From NCBI GenBank assembly GCA_029948255.1, contig JALIZF010001885.1, positions 744,001 through 808,000 of the forward strand: 64,000 bases of DNA, read 5' to 3'. Position 1 is the first letter of the stretch. Every line of letters begins with the position of its first letter. Under the pieces are notes generated by a model. The model made no database searches. It had not been told where the DNA came from and saw nothing but the letters and a program-made list of their open reading frames with translations. The DNA is from Telmatactis stephensoni (Eukaryota; Cnidaria; Anthozoa; Actiniaria; Isophelliidae). The position numbers were made by a program, and so were the translations under genes. Below are positions 34,077 through 46,264 of the stretch, piece by piece.

Positions 34077-34890
34077 GAGAGGTGGACATTGTAAAGAGGT
34101 GGTCATTGTAGAAAGGTAGACTTTGTAGAGGGGTTATCATTGTAGAGGTTGTCATGGTGGTGATTGGAGAGAGGTGGTCATTTTAAACATGTCATCCACA
34201 GTGGTTAATTTTTTGGTCCAATCCAAAAAGACACACATTTTATAACAAATGTTCTGGGAATTATGGGGCATTTAAGCAAATCTGCTCGAGCATTTTGGCA
34301 AGAAAATGGAGTGCCTATGCCAACTCAAATATTTATTTTAAGGCAAGTTTTTCAAACGTTAGCCGACATCGATAATTCTAGCTCAGAAGCAATTATCAAA
34401 CAGGAAACGATGTAATTACAGAATAAGTGTTCAATTAATCCTCTTTAGAAGCAAATTCAGATAAAGTTTTTATAGCGTTTTATAGCGTCTCGGGTACTTG
34501 CCCTTGTCAGGTGCGCTGAAAGATTTTTCCCCGTTTAGGGAGCATTCATTTTTTAGGAGGGGGGGTGGGCCGGAGGAATTGAGGGGTGAGCCAAAAGAAT
34601 TTTACTCTATGAAAGGGGGTGGGTCATGTTTTTCTGAAAGTTAAACCAGGTCAAGGGACCCTATTTTCATATTTGGAAGTGGGGTGGGTCATCAATATAG
34701 TTCAATTCCTTACCGTGGGGGCTTGCATTTGTCAGTTTGTATTTGATTCCTGCAATTCCTCCGTCCCCCCCCCCCCCCTCCTACAAAATGAATGCTCCCT
34801 TAGTTGGCGCGTGCAGTAAGATTCGAACAAGCCAGCTCAGTAGCCACAAAAAGATCTATCTCCTGGACGGCTACGTCATTCAAAAGCCTG
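34077..34890. repeat. Minisatellite-plus-body repeat, copy 3, with nested insertion
   Basis: Same order as copy 2: GAGGTGGTCATTGTAGA units, 300-bp body, then the GCGTCTCGGGTACTTG-to-GCACGGCTACGTC-type tail. The tail is interrupted by the element 34538-34799, whose empty counterpart is visible in copy 2 near 33808. Confidence 0.85.
34538..34799. mobile_element. 262-bp PIF/Harbinger-type MITE with TTA duplication
   Basis: Termini GGGAGCATTCATTTT and AAAATGAATGCTCCC are inverted. TTA precedes (34535-34537) and follows (34800-34802). The paralogous copy at about 33800-33815 reads CCGTCTAGCTGG without the insert, versus CCGTTTA-[insert]-TTAGTTGG here. A 3-bp TTA/TWA duplication is typical of PIF/Harbinger elements. 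The inner arms are G-rich/C-rich runs. Confidence 0.85.
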
Positions 34891-34924
34891 TGGCTCGATT
34901 GCCAACTAATGGTTCCGACTCCCC

Positions 34925-35030
34925 TTAGTTACCGTTGCTATGTCCTATTGCTATGTCCTATTGCTATATGTCCTATTGCTATGTTATTGCTATTGTTATG
35001 TTGCTATGTTCTGTTGCTATGTTGCTATAG
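34925..35030. repeat. (TTGCTATGTCCTA)n minisatellite
   Basis: Irregular tandem repeats of TTGCTATGTCCTA and the shorter TTGCTATG unit. The decay towards the 3' end is gradual. No coding content. Confidence 0.9.
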
Positions 35031-35071
35031 CTCAACGAATTTGCTAGAATATGGGTTCGGAATTTAAACTT

Positions 35072-35218
35072 TAGGAGCTGTTTATATGGAGGCAAGCCAG
35101 CCCGGTAAGCGGGCTGAATTCTTTTGTTTTCTTCTCCCTGGGGGCCAGAGAACAAAAGATGTCAGCCTGCTTACCGGGCTGGCTCACCTCCATATAAAGA
35201 CCTATAAACAGCCCCTTA
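35072..35218. mobile_element. Foldback, GGGCTGACTTCTTTTGTTTT family, copy 1
   Basis: Arms ATATGGAGGCAAGCCAGCCC and GGGCTGGCTCACCTCCATAT flank TTCTTTTGTTTTC..GAGAACAAAAGA. It shares AAGCGGGCTGA..TTCTTTTGTTTT with 42321-42461 and has TTAGG-type ends in both. Confidence 0.85.
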
Positions 35219-36911
35219 ATGGCTAAAAATTAAATATAAATTGTTTAAATTGTTTACTGTCTTGTGAAAATAAAAATTGCCTCGTAAACCTGTATACTCT
35301 ATAAAACATATACTGAGTGTATGCTTGCAATTGTGAAGCAAAATTTTAATTCCAGTGGGAAAACTGCTACAACGATGATTGGCTCGCTATTGTCTGAAAC
35401 GGAACCGTGAATCCTGCCACCTGATTAATTAAATATATGACTTTAATATCTTTGTCACTCGACACCCATTTAATTATTACAAAAAGTTGGAATACCCACT
35501 GATTAAAGATATAAGGCGCCTTAGAAAATGCCGACAGTTTTCCAAAAATAGCTAGTACAATTACCTTAACTTTGATGAACATTGATAAAAGTGTGTGTCT
35601 ACGTCATGAGAGACCCACAAAAACCGACTAAAAGTTTTTTTAAAGAATGATAGGATTTAGATAACTCGGTAGGATTTAGATAATGGTAAGATCTAGGTCA
35701 TCTCCAGATAATATAAAGTGAGAGTCAAAATAGCGGTCCAATCTCTTGATAAGTAGTATAAGTACATCTGTGCAAGACTTGTGTGCAGAAAAGCACGAGC
35801 GATATGAGGCCTACTATGAGTCCTTGCGCCGCCTTAGATCGCCTCAAATTGCCAAACACTTCCTCACCTAATCAGTTAAGTTAGATTTCCTTATATCGTC
35901 CTATATTGCCTCAGATTGCTCCATAATTCTTAATAATGTCACCCTGCTCACCGCGCTATATAATGACCCAGAGTAAGCCTGACAGAGTTAAGTTTCTACT
36001 TACTTTTGAACATTCAATCAATCTTATCGCTCTGTCGTACGTCCATGATTTACAAGATTCTCATTGACATCAATTCTGATGAAAGAGGCGCTCAATTTTG
36101 GGGGTATGTGTGTAGTCTAAGAAGACAGAAGTCCTTTCGCTCACTCCCCTTGTCGACCACAGGGAATTAAACCAAGGCGAATGCTTTTTTTCTAAAACGC
36201 TGGACCATGTGACTCATTTCCAGTCCTTTTTTAGCAAGATAAACAAACGTTTGCGCATGTTCATTAGTGCCCAGGCTCTATGCGGCCGTTTTCACAGCGT
36301 TTTCATCGTTCTTGTGAAGACTGGCAAAAACGAAGTGAAAACAATTGTGTGGGCGGAGAGAACATTTTAGGCGTTTACATTTACATAAAATGAAAACGTT
36401 CCGTGTTGACGGAGCCAGAAGGTAACAAATTATATCAACGAAATAGACTATTTTTGTCTCGTCACCTTCCAAACTAAATGCTATCGCAAACGCAATAGAG
36501 GACGCTCGCTGATATGATCAAGACACAATAAATTAAGATCAATAACAAGGCATTTGTTTTTACAATTCTTGTGTATATAAGCCGCATTAATTCCGGTCAT
36601 GTATTTCAAAGTACAAAATTATCAAAATTATCTAAAATAGTCTTTCACAAGGCCGTTATTTTAGTCTCCGTTCTTAAAAATAAACATCAATCAAACATTG
36701 CTTTTAACAGCGCAATTGTTGTCTCTGTCTACAAGATGTTTTATAAAAACAGTTTTGTGATATATATATATGTGAAAATAGCCCCGCGCCTATCAGGATA
36801 TTTTGTCGTATCCGTCCTGTATTTGATGCTGGAAAAAATGGCCGAAAAAAGTTTCGTGATATGAGCGTGATACCCGGTGCAATAGTACGTGATTTAAGCG
36901 TGATAATTAGA

Positions 36912-37061
36912 TTGAGCAGTTTTCGTATGACTGGGAAAACGGCACAGCCAAGGCAAAGCACAGTTACGAGAGAAATTTCTAATGTTTTGATAAACATATA
37001 CGGCACTAACACAATCACGGTACGGCACGGTAAGTTTCCCACTCATACGAAATCCGCTCAA
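36912..37061. mobile_element. Foldback MITE, TAGAGTA family, copy 6
   Basis: The left arm TTGAGCA-GTTTTCGTATGAC-TGGGAAA and the right arm reverse complement TTGAGCG-GATTTCGTATGAG-TGGGAAA. The terminal TAGAG has become TTGAG in both arms together. Confidence 0.85.
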
Positions 37062-37102
37062 AGCCGAATCCGTCCTAGTATGATACTTGGCAAAAGTAAG
37101 TA

Positions 37103-37650
37103 AACAAATTGACTTTTAAGAGTGATAATGTAGGTTTTATCCTCTTAAGAAAATGTAAACAGAAACTAAAATAGTTTACAAGTGTCTTGAACAAGTGGCA
37201 TTTGTTTCGTTCGTGATATGAGCGTGTGATATGAGCGTTATTGTACGTGGGGTTGGCGTGACTTACAATGCATTTAAAGTGCTACTATTATCAAAATCTA
37301 TATGTAGGCTTTATCTTCTTAAGAAAATGTAAAATCAGACACCAAAATAGCTTACAAGTGTCTTGAACAAGTGGCATTTGTTTCGTTCGTGATATGAGCG
37401 TGTGATATGAGCGCTAGTTGTACGTAGTGTTGGCGTGACTTACAATGCATTTAAAGTGCTACTATTATCAAAATCGCAATGTAGGTTTTATCCTCTTAAG
37501 AAAATGTAAACAGACAAAATAGTTTACAAGTGTCTTGAACAAGTGGCATTTGTTTCGTTCGTGATATGAGCGTGATATGAGCGCTATGGTACGTAGTGTT
37601 GGCGTGACGTACAATACATTTAAAGTGCTACTATTATCAAAATCATACAA
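37103..37650. repeat. About 173-bp tandem repeat, three copies
   Basis: The marker ACAAGTGTCTTGAACAAGTG occurs at 37179, 37354 and 37526 (periods 175 and 172). Each unit carries CGTGATATGAGCG motifs and CATTTAAAGTGCTACTATTA. A GTGATATGAGCGTGATACCC motif just upstream (36855) suggests an older partial unit. Confidence 0.9.
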
Positions 37651-40100
37651 GATCTGATTCAGCTGAAACTCCATTAAATAATAATTCTTGGAGGGTCTAT
37701 AGTCAGTTGAAATCTTTTCTCGATATTAATTACCGGAGGGAATTCGAAGAACTATATTTTAATGAATCTTTAAAGGTGCCAGTGAAGTCATATTCTCAAC
37801 CCATGGCTTCACTCAAAACATTTCTTTGTGTTTAGTTTTGAACTATTTTATTCCTTTGAAACCAAATGTTTAAATAAAGGAGTTATGTTGTTTGTGCATA
37901 GAATTGATTGTCTGGCCAGTTTTCTTCAATGTAGAACAATTATGTTGAGATGTTTCGATTACCAAACACAAAGAAATGAAGCCTTGATGTGATATTGAAG
38001 TCCGCAAAGGTCTACTCGTGGCTACGTATTTTGTTAACAAACAGAAACAAAGGTAGGAACCGAAAGAAAATAAACCTCGTTGTTTGTCATATAAAACTGT
38101 ACAGACAACTGTAACCGAAGAAATACTAGACCTTTCGATTCAAAAATGGCCACTCTGATAATGTTTATACTTTTTCCAATTCTTTTTCTAATGATTCATT
38201 TCCTAAATGTAAAAGTTATTACAATAGAAACACAAATAAACGGAACTGGACGCGTGGAAAATTCTTTAGCTTTGCTGGAGTGATTTGGAAAGGTAGTATT
38301 GAAGTAGTCTTGCTGGAAGGAATAAATATATTAAAAAATATGAATGCACAAAGCCTTTTACAATACGTATTCCATAAGAATTGGCGTTAGCTGTTGTATT
38401 GTCCCTGCTAACAAAAAAAACCCTACATAAATCACACATCTCAAAATAGCCCAGCAAGTTTCATTTACCGTGGGGTAGAGACCAATTCATAATTCACTTT
38501 TTTCAAGTAAAAAAAACTAGAGATTCTTACAAGAAACTAGACGCACACGTGCGTTCACTCGTGCCCCTGGAGCCCTTTTTAAGAGAGACTACAATGACCG
38601 GCTTCGTTCGTACTCTTCCCCTAGCCGTTTCACGCATTCTTCACCATTCCGGGAAATAGCTAACCGTAACAAATGACCTTTTTTGAATCGGCTAACTTAA
38701 ACTAAAAAATATCTTGATTAGTCAGTTTGTCTGTCAACAGCTATTAGTGCCTTTGTCTTTCTATTATCATGCATAGGTATTAGATATCTCCAACGTGCAA
38801 AAATATACCAGTTTTATATTCAACTTCTTATTTCACTATATATCTCAATTGTTTGCTGTAAAGACTTCTACAACGGCATATTTGACACAATAACAAATCG
38901 TGTATTTTTCGTTCATGTTTCGGATGTTATATATATGAATAAAAGACGTTACGTGACCAAACGCGAAATACAAGGTCAATGGAATCTAGTTTCATGCCAT
39001 TCGGATATTAAATTAAAATTCACTACAAAAACCTCTCAAGATCTCTTGAATGCTTGAATGAGGAATATAATTGACTTGCTCCTATGTATGTTTGTTTAGC
39101 AACATGCAGGATGAGAAATTCGTCGATTCCCAGCCCATAGGAAATAGTCTTTATCGCGAGCCGCTTCCTTTCAAGTACTCCATTTAGAGTTCGATATTTG
39201 GTCAAAGTATTGGAGATGAAGCTCAAAATAACAGCCCATCCTGAAGCTCTTATAAGTATATAGGTATTTCTTGAGTTAAAAGCTCCAAATTACATTGTTC
39301 TACTGCAGGAAAAGCCCGTCTCTGAAAGCTATTTTCTTTGTCGTCGACCATCTTGCATTCCTAAAGTTCCTGGCTTGCGTTCGCGGTCGCTCAAGGGTGA
39401 TGAATGAAGGGCATTGTTTGTACGTTCTTAACCAATCAGAAGTTCCTCAGGACGAACAGAGAATAAGAAAAAACATTTGCAGTTTATAACTCGTTCCCGG
39501 CCTAAAGGCCTGGGCACGAGTAATTAGCGATATTATCAGATAAAGTATTTCTTCAAAATATTTTCAAAAAGTTTCATCATTCTTGTATAAAATTCAAGGA
39601 AATTAGGTAAATTCAAGGAAATTAGGTAAGAGAGTTTTTGTAGTACGGTGTATCTAAAAAAATCATGACCTTGAGTTTTCATCATTATCCTTTTTTTTTT
39701 TGCTAATTGAACAGCATTTTCTGGACATTTCATGAAAGATCTTGTAGTTCGTTCTTAGTTTTAATGTCCTTAGAAGCTAAACGGTATTCGTGTGCAGCTT
39801 AATCTCAAACCGAGCTCTTTTCAAAAATGCTATTTTCGCATTTTGTTCATAATTTTCAGTTTGGGTCTACAAACCACATCAATTACAATCTCAAAGATCT
39901 ACATGGAGACTTCCCGGGATGTCTGCCAAAGAAAATTAAAAAAAAACTTAATTGAAAAAAGCGAATGTTTTATTAAGCGTGTATGCAAAAATGTTTGCAT
40001 TTTTCATCACTCGCCTTGAGGCGAGCGTGTATACAAAGAGAATACAAGTGACAAGTGGGATATCCACGGTATGCAACGGAAAACCATTGTGAAGCTATAT

Positions 40101-40228
40101 TTCATCCCACACCAAAAAATACAGGCAATTACCACAATGTCTCATGGGAAGAGACAGTTGAATACAGTCGAATATACAACGGCTTTCCTGCTTTCTGATT
40201 GGCTGTATTTTCTATGGTGTGGGATGAA
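40101..40228. mobile_element. Foldback, TTCATCCCACACCA arms
   Basis: TTCATCCCACACCAAAAAATACAGGCAATT pairs with AATTGGCTGTATTTTCTATGGTGTGGGATGAA-like sequence at the right end (arms about 30 bp, about 85% paired). Confidence 0.8.
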
Positions 40229-40536
40229 TCCTTTTCTGTCATCACCAGAAAAGGACCCTTAAAGGGACTATCAGATGGCAAGTATTACGCCTGCTGATTT
40301 GAAAATCTAACTTAAATTTAATTCAAAAAAGTCTACAAAATGGAAGTTGCATTTTCTACTGAAATGCATTGGGTTGCCTTTGGTGATCAATGATGACGTC
40401 AAGTAATGGTGTCGCAGTTGTTTCAGTCTGTACGTTTCTTCAGATTTTGTCAAGAACTAAATGATTTTTTGTGATCGAAATATTTGTTTAATACTGAATA
40501 GGTTTCTTGTCCAAATTAGAAATGAATATGTAACGA

Positions 40537-40612
40537 CAAAAACAAACAAACAAACAAACAAACAAACAAACAAACAAACAACAACAATAACAACTACAAA
40601 CAAACAAAAAAG
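40537..40612. repeat. (CAAA)n microsatellite
   Basis: About a dozen AACA/CAAA units with later interruptions. Confidence 0.95.
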
Positions 40613-41762
40613 CACAGCTGCATGACGTCATCACAGGAAACCCAATGTATTTCAATAGAAAACATAATTTCTTATTTGTCGGCTTCAGTGCTTCATTCAT
40701 TTCAATTTAAGAACTCAGCACCCTTGTCTAGATAAAATAAATCATGTTGTCTGACCGTCCATTTAAGATAGTTTACCCCTGGCATAGTTATAATGAGGCT
40801 TTATACTAGCTGATATTCAGAAATCTAAGACAAATTAAAGGCCAGTCAAGATATTCTTACGTCTTGAGGTTGAAGTGGTAAGTGTTCCATACTTAAGATC
40901 TGGCTCAGTAAGAGTTATTAATAAACAATTTAGCACTAAATTTCGGTGAGGAAAGAAAAAAAAGAAAAAAAAGACTCTTTGTTTTAACGAGGATATAACA
41001 GGTAAAGCAAGGCTTTTTTCCAACCTGGTCCTCAAATCCTGAAATAAATACATACTGATAATCGGTAAACATAAAGTGATTTAAAAATCCCAACTGGCAA
41101 GGAGGACACTCGAGCCATGAACATTTAAATCAAGTTTTCAGTTTCAAGTTATCATTTTCTAACCTTTCTAATACTTCAAACACTCTAAAATGAATTATTG
41201 CGTCCAAATACACCAAATGAGTAGTATCTCCCGCAATGGCTCAAGAGCTGCATTTAAAAAAAAGTGACAAAAACCTGGAAGTGTTCACGGTTTGAGTGTC
41301 AGTCCTCGCGGTAAAGATCTGAGAACCGGCTTTCTGACTTTCGAATTCCGGTATCAATAGCTTTTGGATTGATTCAAACCAGTCTTATACACATGCAAAA
41401 AGTTGGTTAAGTTAACAAAAATAAAATATGGTCTCAGCTTCAGAAGCTTACATTATAATAACCTGTGCCAAAAAGTGCATTTGACCGACTCAGAGAAAAC
41501 TGAAACAAATTGAACGATTTGAGCCTCCTGCAAACTTGTGCAAGAGAAAGGGTTCGTTAAAAAAGTTTTAAAACTGGGACACTGGAGGAGCCACGTTCAG
41601 CATCAAAATCAGTACAGTATCGCAAAATGGCGTCTTGTCGGACATTCTCAAACTGAAAAGCCCTAGGGACATATGGAATTTTGGCAAGAAAAGAAAACAA
41701 ATAAAGGGAGAAAATATCGAATTGAATAAAACACTGTGTATCGTTACATTTGTAATGCTTAC

Positions 41763-41822
41763 CTTCTCCAGGTCGTTGCACGAAGACTCGAACGTTTCCT
41801 TGGCTTCCGAGAACTTCCCCAT
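41763..41822 (-). CDS. Possible isolated first coding exon (20 codons)
   Basis: On the minus strand an ATG opens a 20-codon frame (MGKFSEAKETFESSCNDLEK) that ends exactly at a good donor, AAG|GTAAGC. Base composition is more coding-like than its surroundings. A candidate next exon begins at 41038 after TTTATTTCAG (DLRTRLEKSLALP, phase 0), but I see no convincing donor for it and no domain. I cannot assign a family; chance is a real alternative. Confidence 0.25.
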
Positions 41823-42320
41823 CTATTCCAAACTAATGGCTGCAATTATGCCCAATATCCTTTGAAAACGGAACCGCATGTGGATGATAACAATAGTGCA
41901 ATTAAGTTAAAGACGACATGCTTTAAGCACTTGTTATTAACTTATCGCCAGGGGTCAGTCATGGCTAATTTTTTTAGTGGAAAAGTTGTGATGGGATGAT
42001 AAAGGTTCTCGAGACTACTTATTCATATAATTTAGTGTCTGTCGCTAAGAAAGAAAAAAGCCAGTAAAAAGCAAGCTTTTTTATATATCTATAAGTGAGT
42101 ATTTCCTATGAGCAAACACCCCCAGACAGCCAGGGCTTCGGGGGAAAAAGGAGAGGGAGAAGGACTGGCTCCCAAAGTACACTATCTTTGGAAATGGGCT
42201 TCGGGCTGTTTGGATAATAGTTGTTGTCATTTTTGTTGTGAAAAATGAATACCACTACTCCGCCGAGGAGCATCTGCATGGGAAACTTGAGATCCAAGTT
42301 GAGAAAGGCCAGATCAAAGG

Positions 42321-42461
42321 TTAGGGTCTGATAATATGAACCAGGCTGGCCCAGGGGAGTAAGCGGGCTGACTTCTTTTGTTTTGTGGCCCCAAGGGAAA
42401 GTAAAACAAAGAAGTCAGCCAGTTTAACCGGGCCAGCCTCGTTCATATAATCAGGCCCTAA
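42321..42461. mobile_element. Foldback, GGGCTGACTTCTTTTGTTTT family, copy 2
   Basis: Ends TTAGGGTCTGATAATATGAAC and GTTCATATAATCAGGCCCTAA are inverted. The inner arms are AGCGGGCTGACTTCTTTTGT and AACAAAGAAGTCAGCC. Homologous to 35072-35218. Confidence 0.88.
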
Positions 42462-43202
42462 GACGTTTATATTTTTCGGTTTAACACAAAAACGCATTTT
42501 CAAAACAATCTGTTTCTAAACAATCTGCTTTGAAAATCGTTTTTGAATAAAACCAAAACATCTCAAGTTTCCAAGGTGCTCCCCTCGGCGAGGAGTATAG
42601 TTTTCATTTTATACTTTCTCCTGCATCAGTGCGCGGGAAACTAATAGATTTCCGTCTTTTCAATTCCGGGAATTTTCGGGGTTTGCCTTTCGCCTCTTAA
42701 TTAAAGCAATCCAACTAATATACCATTTTGTCTTTTGCGTAATGTTTCCAATTCCATCCGGATCACATTAATTCCCTCGGAACCTCATAAATAGGCTGGA
42801 GAATGAAGGTTCTATCCTCTTATGAGGTTCTGTTACTTAAATTAAGATGATTACTCGGTATTGGTTCGAAAACACAAAATCATTATAATCCATTATTGGA
42901 GTTTGAGCCGTTTTCTAATTCATTAAGATTGATCTTATTATAATCTGGCAGATCAACAGCACTGTTTACTGACTGATCTGAAACTGCAAAATATAATTCT
43001 TCGGAATAATATCGATCGTTTAGAGTTCCTTTTGCAGCAAATGGCGAACATTAAGTCTCGAAGACAAGGAACCTTGAAGTGATTATGATTGAAGAAATCG
43101 ATTGAAGGGAGAAATGTTGTAATAAACGACAACAATAACAATGATATAATATAGACAATTTGACTCTCTCCCGCATGCAGCTTTACTATGTTTAAGGCCC
43201 GC

Positions 43203-43361
43203 GCAAACGACTTCAACATTTGTTTCAACATCAGTTCGATTTTGTTGAACGCTGTTGAACAATGTTGAACGATGTTGAACACTGGTGTGGCAAACGGTTT
43301 CAACATTTGTTTCAACATGCCGTTCGATATTTTGTTGAATTGCAATGTTGAAGTCGTTTGC
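43203..43361. mobile_element. Foldback rich in GTTGAACxxTGTTGAAC
   Basis: Ends GCAAACGACTTCAACATT and AATGTTGAAGTCGTTTGC are perfect inverses. The interior contains a second inverted pair and several TGTTGAACG direct repeats. The left end overlaps the frame of a false ORF. Confidence 0.88.
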
Positions 43362-43627
43362 CAACCCTTTAGGAGTTTATCAAGTCAGTTTTAGGCAAAG
43401 GATCATCTAGACAGTCTGCAGAGGTGCCGAGAGACTTGTGATATTGGCATGTTCAGTTACAAGGTGGCCATTGTAACATGGCTCCTTCGAACGTCGAGGC
43501 AATTCGTGTCTTTGGGATTGGATTTGTTTCAGTTTTTATATTGTAAACGTTTTTCTTCTGCAGGTCTCCTTTTTAACTTGTGGATTGCAAATCCACGAGT
43601 TAAGTGAGGTATCGAATATGCAAATGT

Positions 43628-43660
43628 GTCACTCACTCACTCACTCACTCACTCACTCGC
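43628..43660. repeat. (TCAC)n microsatellite
   Basis: CACTCACTCACTCACTCACTC run of about 32 bp. Confidence 0.95.
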
Positions 43661-44156
43661 ACATTGTTAAATTATGTTACTGCGCATGCTCGACGTGATT
43701 GAAGGCAGGCCGAGAGTAACATGGGCTCTGGGTACGCAGCAGCTATCGTGCTTTAGCTCTTTTCTATGCCGGGACTCCTGTGTTATTCAAATCACGATGC
43801 ATGCATCGAATTGAGCATCGACATTCGTTCTTCAGGAATGTGTGCGAAACTTGCTTTGGAATTTAACGATAAGAGCTTTAAAAATGGTTGTTATTTTGAA
43901 CTTTATCTCCAATACTATGAACAAATATAGAATTCTTAGTAGAGTTTGTTCACCCTGCGTCTCAAAGTGCTGGATTTTTCACCGCATGTGTTGGTAAAAG
44001 ACAAGGAATAGGCAAGTCAATTATATTTGCCATTCAAACATTTATGAAATTCAATGAGGTTTTCGTACTGAATTGAAGATAATTTGATGAGCTAAGCGAG
44101 TTCAGTATGTCTTGTTCACTCAAAGAAAAACATCACGCGAGTAGTTATTACGTCAG

Positions 44157-44340
44157 TCACATCGTTACAGATCGAACGGTCTTTACGAGAAAATTCAGAT
44201 AATTAGTATAAGTAATATAATAAACTGGTAAGTTACCAAGTAATATTTCACTAAGAAATCGAATCGAACTCGGGACCTCTCGCACCGAAGGCCGCGCACT
44301 AACCAACTGTGCCATCCTAGCTCCTAAATATGAGGACATA
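44157..44340 (-). mobile_element. Second tRNA-derived SINE or tRNA pseudogene
   Basis: On the minus strand GGATGGCACAGTTGGTTAGTGCG (A-box TGGCACAGTTGG) is followed 30 bp on by CCCGAGTTCGATTCG (B-box). The body differs from the seven-copy SINE. The tRNA cloverleaf is incomplete, so a functional tRNA is unlikely. Confidence 0.6.
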
Positions 44341-44831
44341 TAAGAATATAATAAGGAATATAAGGACTTTTGTACTGACGAGTGAGTATGGCGGGTCACC
44401 CAAAACAGGCAAGCGTCTTGTTTCATTAAAATGTATTGTTTGGACTTCAGTTCTGTGGTCATTCGTGGTCGATCAATCCACGAGTTACTGCGCTATTGGC
44501 GGGTTGATTTGTAAAAGTACATGCCCACAGCACGGATGTTTGTTATCTTGTCACGTAGGGATTCGCAAAAATCAGTCCAGGAGCTGAAAACCCTTTTTTC
44601 GGAAATGCTGACTAAACAGCCCAACAGAATCAAAATGTATTGTTGTTGATTAATTAACATTAAGAAACTATTATTATTATTATTATGTTATATACAATAG
44701 GACCCATTATAATGTACCATATATGAAGGACCTACCGTTTTGCCATATCAGGACCGCTGTCCCGGATGAAAAGAAAAGTTTGCGTTTGGCAATTGTTTTA
44801 GCGGGACTTCTCAAAGCCATATAATAAATAA

Positions 44832-44922
44832 GTTATTAACCTCGTTTGCTCGGTCTGTATGGGAAAATATCAGACCTCGGTCTGATATTTTCCCATATAG
44901 ACCTCACGCTCGGTAAATAACC
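44832..44922. mobile_element. Short palindrome around GGTCTGATATTTTCCCAT
   Basis: GGTCTGTATGGGAAAATATCAGACC is followed immediately by TCGGTCTGATATTTTCCCATATAGACC. Outer GTTATTAACC and GGTAAATAACC also pair. It would form a stable hairpin with a 2-3 nt loop. Confidence 0.8.
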
Positions 44923-45189
44923 CTTTAATATAGACCTCTTAATAATAACCTAATCCCTCAGAATTTTTTGCCGTTTTTTAATCCATTACTGGATTATAAT
45001 AATCCATCATTAAATTGTAATACTCCATTACTGGATTATCATATAATCCATCATTATTATAATCCGCAGATTATTATAAATCGTGGTTATTCTATTGTTT
45101 TGGAGTGTATATTTTTTAGCACTATTTTCCTATTTTTGTTATGCCTCTCCCGTTTGGGCTCCCCATGCAATCTGTAATTTGTGATCTTA

Positions 45190-45905
45190 TTTTGTCAGTA
45201 GAAAAGTGTCAGAGGCGTGCAACAGTTTATCTGTAGACCTAAAGATCTGTGCTATAGACAGCGTTTAATTCACCTAAATACTTTGCCTTTATAAATTATT
45301 GGCTAGAGTATCTAGATTTGATATTTTTCTTTAGTGTAAACCGGCTAGGTCTAGTTAAGCTTAATATAGATATTTATCTTTGCTATTGTTCTAGTATAAG
45401 TCCCGTCGTGGGACTAGGTGGTATTTTCCTTAACGTGCTGCATTACACATCAAGTTTATAGCGTGATTCTTTTTTGTACGTATTTCCAACCTCTGGAATG
45501 ACTCCGTGGAATGCCTTACCAAACTACATTAAGTTAATTCAGTCACCTGTATCTTTTAAGAAAGAGCTTAAGTCTTTTTATTTTTGCAGATTAACAAATG
45601 TTTTTGATGGGGACAATATCCGTAGCTTAAAGCTAATATGCCCCAAATGTCGAAGAGTTAATGTTACTATGGATTGTAGTTGTTAATTTTTTTTCTTTTC
45701 ACTATGATTTTCTACTTCGAGTTGTGATAAATGCACCAAGGTTTTCTTATTAATATATTTTTATATTGGGATTTGGGGTTAGGTTTTTCACTTAGTTTTT
45801 TATAGTTGGGGTTGGGTGTAGGGTGGCATTACCTTGTAGGGGACTTCGTGTCCTACGTAACCGTCATCTGCCTTGTGGGCAAATCATTAAATAAAATAAC
45901 TAAAA
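45190..45905 (+). mobile_element. Degenerate CR1/L2-like LINE 3' end
   Basis: Fragments of the LINE C-terminal protein are readable in different frames. VEKCQRRATVYL is at about 45200, NYWLEYLDLIFFF at about 45297, and a frame 45474-45686 with the WNALPNYIKL and FKKELKSFYF stretches ends in ICPKCRRVN. Frameshifts and stops separate them. The 3' UTR ends GGGCAAATCATTAAATAAAATAAC near 45900. No endonuclease or RT catalytic motif remains. Confidence 0.75.
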
Positions 45906-46264
45906 CTAGAATGTCAAAAATCGAACATTTCAGCGGGTATGTTGCCTTCTAAAAGTCGTAAAAAATACGCAAAAATGCATTTTACCGAGTTTAAAAGAGG
46001 ATTTCGTGCGAGATGTTTTACGAGTTTACCTGTTTCTACTGAAATACTGCTAACTCTGAGTCTTGGAGTCTTTCAGATAGATATATCAAAGAATTAGCCG
46101 AAATACATCGAACGTTCGCGCGAAATCGCTAAAATACCCTTCTCTATCAAACCTAATATTTCCTAAACGAGCACGGTGACCCCCTATTTTTTGTTACGAA
46201 ATAAGTAACTCAAAACCTACAAAATGCCAAATTTTAAGCGATTTTTATAGTGAGGATCTATCAC

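Noticed and set aside
36571..36864. 97-codon plus-strand open frame
   Set aside because: Low-complexity, Ile/Val/Lys-rich translation of AT-rich DNA with no domain or neighbouring splice sites.
44240..44320. Functional tRNA gene
   Set aside because: A and B boxes are present but the acceptor and anticodon stems do not close; kept as a SINE or pseudogene.
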